Of a stretch of 64,000 bases of DNA, positions 61,624-64,000 are shown piece by piece. The notes below the pieces were generated by a model that was given only the letters and a program-made list of their open reading frames with translations, made no database searches and was not told the origin of the DNA. Position numbers and translations under genes: made by a program. The DNA is taken from assembly GCF_014696105.1 (NCBI RefSeq), contig NZ_JACJPO010000041.1:1-64000 (forward strand), written 5' to 3'. Position 1 is the stretch's first letter, and each line of letters starts with the position of its first letter. This DNA comes from Microcoleus sp. FACHB-1515 (GTDB lineage: Bacteria; Cyanobacteriota; Cyanobacteriia; Elainellales; Elainellaceae).

Positions 61624-62949
61624 ATGACTAGCCAATTTGGGCGACGCAAATTTTTGGTTTACGGTTCGGCGGCACTGGGTACCAGCTTACTGATGAAGGC
61701 TTGTGCGGCTCCTCCGGCAGAAGAAGCAGCGGAATCGCCCGCAGCAGGTTCATCTCCAGCCGCCACGACTGCCGCCGCCAGCGGTGACACGATCAAAGTT
61801 GGCATCCTTCACTCGCTCAGCGGCACGATGGCGATCTCGGAAAAGAGCGTGGTCGATGCTGAGCAGCTTGCAATCAAGGAAATCAATGCCGCTGGTGGGG
61901 TTCTCGGCAAGCAGATCCAGGCCGTTGTGGAAGACGGCAACTCAGACTGGCCGACCTTTGCCGAAAAAGCGGCAAAGCTGATCGACGAAGACCAAGTTTC
62001 TGTGGTCTTTGGCTGCTGGACTTCGGCTAGCCGTAAAGCGGTTCTGCCCGTGTTTGAATCGAAGCAGCACATGCTTTGGTATCCGGTTCAGTACGAAGGC
62101 CAAGAATGTTCACAAAATATTTTCTACACGGGAGCCGCACCCAACCAGCAGATTGAACCCTCGGTCGATTGGCTGCTGGAAAATAAAGGCAAAGATTTCT
62201 TCCTGGTCGGCTCGGACTACGTGTTTCCCCGCACCGCGAACACAATCATCAAGGCGCAGCTTGAGGCCAAAGGTGGCCGCACGGTCGGAGAAGACTATCT
62301 GCCGCTGGGCAATACCGAGGTGACGCCGATCATCGCCAAGATTCGGCAGGCGTTGCCAAACGGCGGCGTGATCTACAACACGCTGAACGGCGACAGCAAC
62401 GTGGCCTTCTTCAAGCAAATGCAGGGCGCAGGCTTGACCGTTGACAAATATCCGGTCATGTCCGTGAGCATTGCCGAGGAAGAAGTGCAGGCGATCGGCA
62501 AGGAATATTTGCTCGGTCAGTTTGCCGCCTGGAACTATTTCATGACGGTGGAAACTCCGGCCAACACCCAGTTTGTCGAAGCGTTCAAGGCCGAATATGG
62601 CGACAGCCGCGTCACCAACGACCCAATGGAAGCGGCCTACATCGCCGTTTATCTGTGGAAGCAGGCGGTTGAAAAAGCGGGATCGACCGACATTCCTGCG
62701 GTTCGCACGGCGGCCTATGGTCAAACCCTGGATGCGCCGGAAGGCAAAGTGACGATGAACCCCAACCATCACCTGTCAAAAGTGGTGCGAATCGGGGAAG
62801 TGCGCGACGACGGCTTGTTCAACATCACCTTTGAAACCGATGCCGCCGTTGCTCCGGTTCCCTGGAATCAGTTTGTCCCTGAAACGAAAGGCTTTAGCTG
62901 CGACTGGACGAAGACGGGCGTAGACGATCCGGGCAAATTTAGGCTCTAG
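61624..62949 (+). CDS. urtA: Urea ABC transporter substrate-binding lipoprotein
   Basis: 441 residues. Tat-type leader with GRRKFLVYG and lipobox ending at Cys27 (LMKAC), a low-complexity linker, then [60 protein letters not shown] and [20 protein letters not shown], all UrtA/AmiC-type signatures. It binds urea in the periplasm. Behind the NtcA promoter; its stop codon overlaps a repeat copy. Confidence 0.96.
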   Translation: MTSQFGRRKFLVYGSAALGTSLLMKACAAPPAEEAAESPAAGSSPAATTAAASGDTIKVGILHSLSGTMAISEKSVVDAEQLAIKEINAAGGVLGKQIQAVVEDGNSDWPTFAEKAAKLIDEDQVSVVFGCWTSASRKAVLPVFESKQHMLWYPVQYEGQECSQNIFYTGAAPNQQIEPSVDWLLENKGKDFFLVGSDYVFPRTANTIIKAQLEAKGGRTVGEDYLPLGNTEVTPIIAKIRQALPNGGVIYNTLNGDSNVAFFKQMQGAGLTVDKYPVMSVSIAEEEVQAIGKEYLLGQFAAWNYFMTVETPANTQFVEAFKAEYGDSRVTNDPMEAAYIAVYLWKQAVEKAGSTDIPAVRTAAYGQTLDAPEGKVTMNPNHHLSKVVRIGEVRDDGLFNITFETDAAVAPVPWNQFVPETKGFSCDWTKTGVDDPGKFRL

Positions 62950-62993
62950 CCCCCTAAATCCCCCATTCATGGGGGACTTTGAGGTTGGTTGGT
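62948..62993. repeat. Short intergenic repeat copy after urtA
   Basis: 46 bp nearly identical to 29701-29746, starting with the AG of the urtA stop codon. Contains a perfect CCCCCAT-TC-ATGGGGG hairpin. Confidence 0.85.
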
Positions 62994-63010
62994 AGTTTCG
63001 GAAAGCACAC

Positions 63011-63042
63011 AGGAGATAGCGATCGCGAATTTGCTATCTCCT
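63011..63042 (+). terminator. Stem-loop between urtA and urtB (possible attenuator)
   Basis: AGGAGATAGC (63011-63020) pairs perfectly with GCTATCTCCT (63033-63042) around a 12-base loop containing GATCGCG. A short T-rich stretch (TGCCAATTTTTG) follows, 13-23 bp before the urtB GTG. Fits partial termination or mRNA 3' end protection of urtA. Confidence 0.6.
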
Positions 63043-63065
63043 TGCCAATTTTTGGGAAGAGAATC

Positions 63066-64000
63066 GTGATTACCATCCTGGACGGTTTATTTAACGGCAT
63101 TAGCATCGGCTCAATTTTGCTGCTGGCGGCATTGGGACTGGCGATCGTCTTTGGCTTGATGGGCGTGATCAACATGGCGCACGGCGAACTAATGATGCTG
63201 GGAGCCTACACGACCTATCTAGTGCAAAATGGCTTTCGCGCCTTGGGCGACGGCTGGTTTGAAGCCTACATTTTGGCGGCGCTGCCGATGGCCTTTCTGG
63301 TTGCTGCGCTGGCCGGAATTGTGCTAGAGCGCGGCGTGATTCGCTATCTCTATGGGCGACCGCTGGAAACGCTGCTGGCAACTTGGGGCGTCAGCTTGAT
63401 TTTGCAGCAGTTCGTTCGCAGCGTGAACTGGGTGATTGTGATCGGCTTGGTGCTGTTTTGCCTCTTGTTTTTCGGCGGCATGTGGCTGTTGCGCCGTCGG
63501 GCAGATTTTGAGCGCATCCGCCCGATCGCTCTGGCGATTTTGCTGCCGCTCTCACTGGCGATCGCCGGAATCGTCGGCAATTCGATCGGTCAGGCTCGCG
63601 GGCTGGCCGTGACGCAACCCTGGTTTGGAGCGCAAAACGTCGATGTGACGGCTCCGGCTTGGCTGCGCGGTGGCATTCCGATCGGAGCCTATCAGCTTTC
63701 CTCAGTGCGAATTTTCATTTTGCTGCTGACCGCTTTGTGCGTGGCGGGCGTCTACTTCTTTTTGCAAAAAACGCCTTGGGGCTTGCGGATTCGATCGGTG
63801 ACGCAAAACCGTAGCATGAGCGCTTGCCTTGGCATTCCCACGCAAAAAGTAGACGCGCTGACGTTTGCCCTCGGCTCAGGACTAGCCGGAATCGCCGGAT
63901 GTGCCGTCAGCCTGCTGGGATCGGTGGGTCCCAATACCGGACAAAACTACATCGTGAATACGTTCATGGTCGTGGTCGTTGGTGGCGTTGGCAAGCTGGT
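63066..64000 (+). CDS. urtB: Urea ABC transporter permease, N-terminal 311 residues (runs off the right edge)
   Basis: GTG start with a GGAAGAG ribosome site; the frame stays open to the window end. LDGLFNGISIGSILLLAALG, VFGLMGVINMAHGELMMLGA, RPLETLLATWGVSLILQQFV, then IRSVTQNRSMSACLGI and MVVVVGGVGKL are typical of UrtB/LivH permeases. Two extra hydrophobic stretches are in the middle. Follows urtA in the NtcA operon. Confidence 0.95.
   Translation, partial: MITILDGLFNGISIGSILLLAALGLAIVFGLMGVINMAHGELMMLGAYTTYLVQNGFRALGDGWFEAYILAALPMAFLVAALAGIVLERGVIRYLYGRPLETLLATWGVSLILQQFVRSVNWVIVIGLVLFCLLFFGGMWLLRRRADFERIRPIALAILLPLSLAIAGIVGNSIGQARGLAVTQPWFGAQNVDVTAPAWLRGGIPIGAYQLSSVRIFILLLTALCVAGVYFFLQKTPWGLRIRSVTQNRSMSACLGIPTQKVDALTFALGSGLAGIAGCAVSLLGSVGPNTGQNYIVNTFMVVVVGGVGKL

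Noticed and set aside
62110-62772. A 220-codon minus-strand frame inside urtA
   Set aside because: Shadow of urtA; arginine/histidine-rich composition typical of antisense frames here.

Overview
This window is a chromosome segment of a cyanobacterium. The evidence is the start of psbD (photosystem II D2) on the left edge, a plant-type [2Fe-2S] ferredoxin, many cyanobacterium-specific small families (UPF0367-like, DUF751, DUF3153, DUF4079, DUF7219-like), sucrose synthase, a urea transporter under a textbook NtcA promoter, and a very high density of the HIP1 octamer (GCGATCGC) in genes, spacers and terminators. The family content and repeats suggest a filamentous or Leptolyngbya/Oscillatoria-like lineage, but the sequence alone does not fix the species. 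No rRNA, CRISPR array, complete insertion sequence or prophage was seen.

Layout. 0-2.9 kb: psbD (partial, minus), a small UPF0367-like protein, a stand-alone ECF/CbiO-type ATPase, a YacP-like NYN nuclease, tRNA-Asn and a stand-alone Anbu peptidase. 2.9-7.8 kb: a cellulose-synthase-like GT2 enzyme diverging from a DUF4079/GT39 pair, with a 20-bp tandem repeat between them. 8.4-12.2 kb: a giant DUF4347/LVIVD/Ig/RTX secreted protein. 12.3-17.4 kb (minus): argF, an orphan NitT/TauT-type binding protein, YkvA, potD and potA. 17.7-25.6 kb: a PBP2 with unusual catalytic motifs, a Dam-type methylase, the DUF751-rbfA-nagZ operon, a small helix-rich protein, a Uma2 protein and gltX. 25.6-31.5 kb: secreted and membrane proteins, a CPBP protease, a VOC protein, a Ycf29/Rre1-like response regulator, a TPR protein and a DUF3153 lipoprotein. 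32.2-36.6 kb: a Gldg-family/DUF4340 pair translationally coupled to purU, then wecB. 37-47 kb: pentapeptide-repeat protein, GT2, oxidoreductase, ferredoxin, Kir-type channel, two tandem tRNA-Ser genes, corA, AIM24, USP and a Crp/Fnr regulator. 47.9-57 kb: RodZ-like protein, DOPA-dioxygenase-like protein, YgjP-type metalloprotease, sucrose synthase, membrane protein, thyX, an exported protein and moeA. 57-64 kb: a small DUF3806-like protein, RDD protein, rpmG-rpsR-rnr, ureG, urtA and urtB (cut by the right edge).

How genes work together. The clearest functional group is nitrogen acquisition at the right end: ureG (urease nickel insertion), then urtA behind an exact GTA-N8-TAC-N22-TAATAT NtcA promoter, then urtB after a strong stem-loop that may set the urtA:urtB ratio. 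rpmG-rpsR-rnr and DUF751-rbfA-nagZ are translation/RNA-maturation operons. Several genes normally found with partners stand alone here: Anbu, the ECF ATPase, PotA/PotD without permeases, the NitT/TauT binding protein, and the Gldg/DUF4340 pair.

Much of the unusual signal lies between genes. There is a family of MITE-like elements with CTAGGGCGTGTTTT-type ends, shorter core copies placed exactly at stop codons, a second inverted-repeat element, and two heptanucleotide repeat tracts, one filling the rpsR-rnr spacer with twelve consecutive 7-bp units. There are also perfect terminator hairpins, one built on HIP1. I did not find a convincing new multi-gene defence or biosynthetic system.
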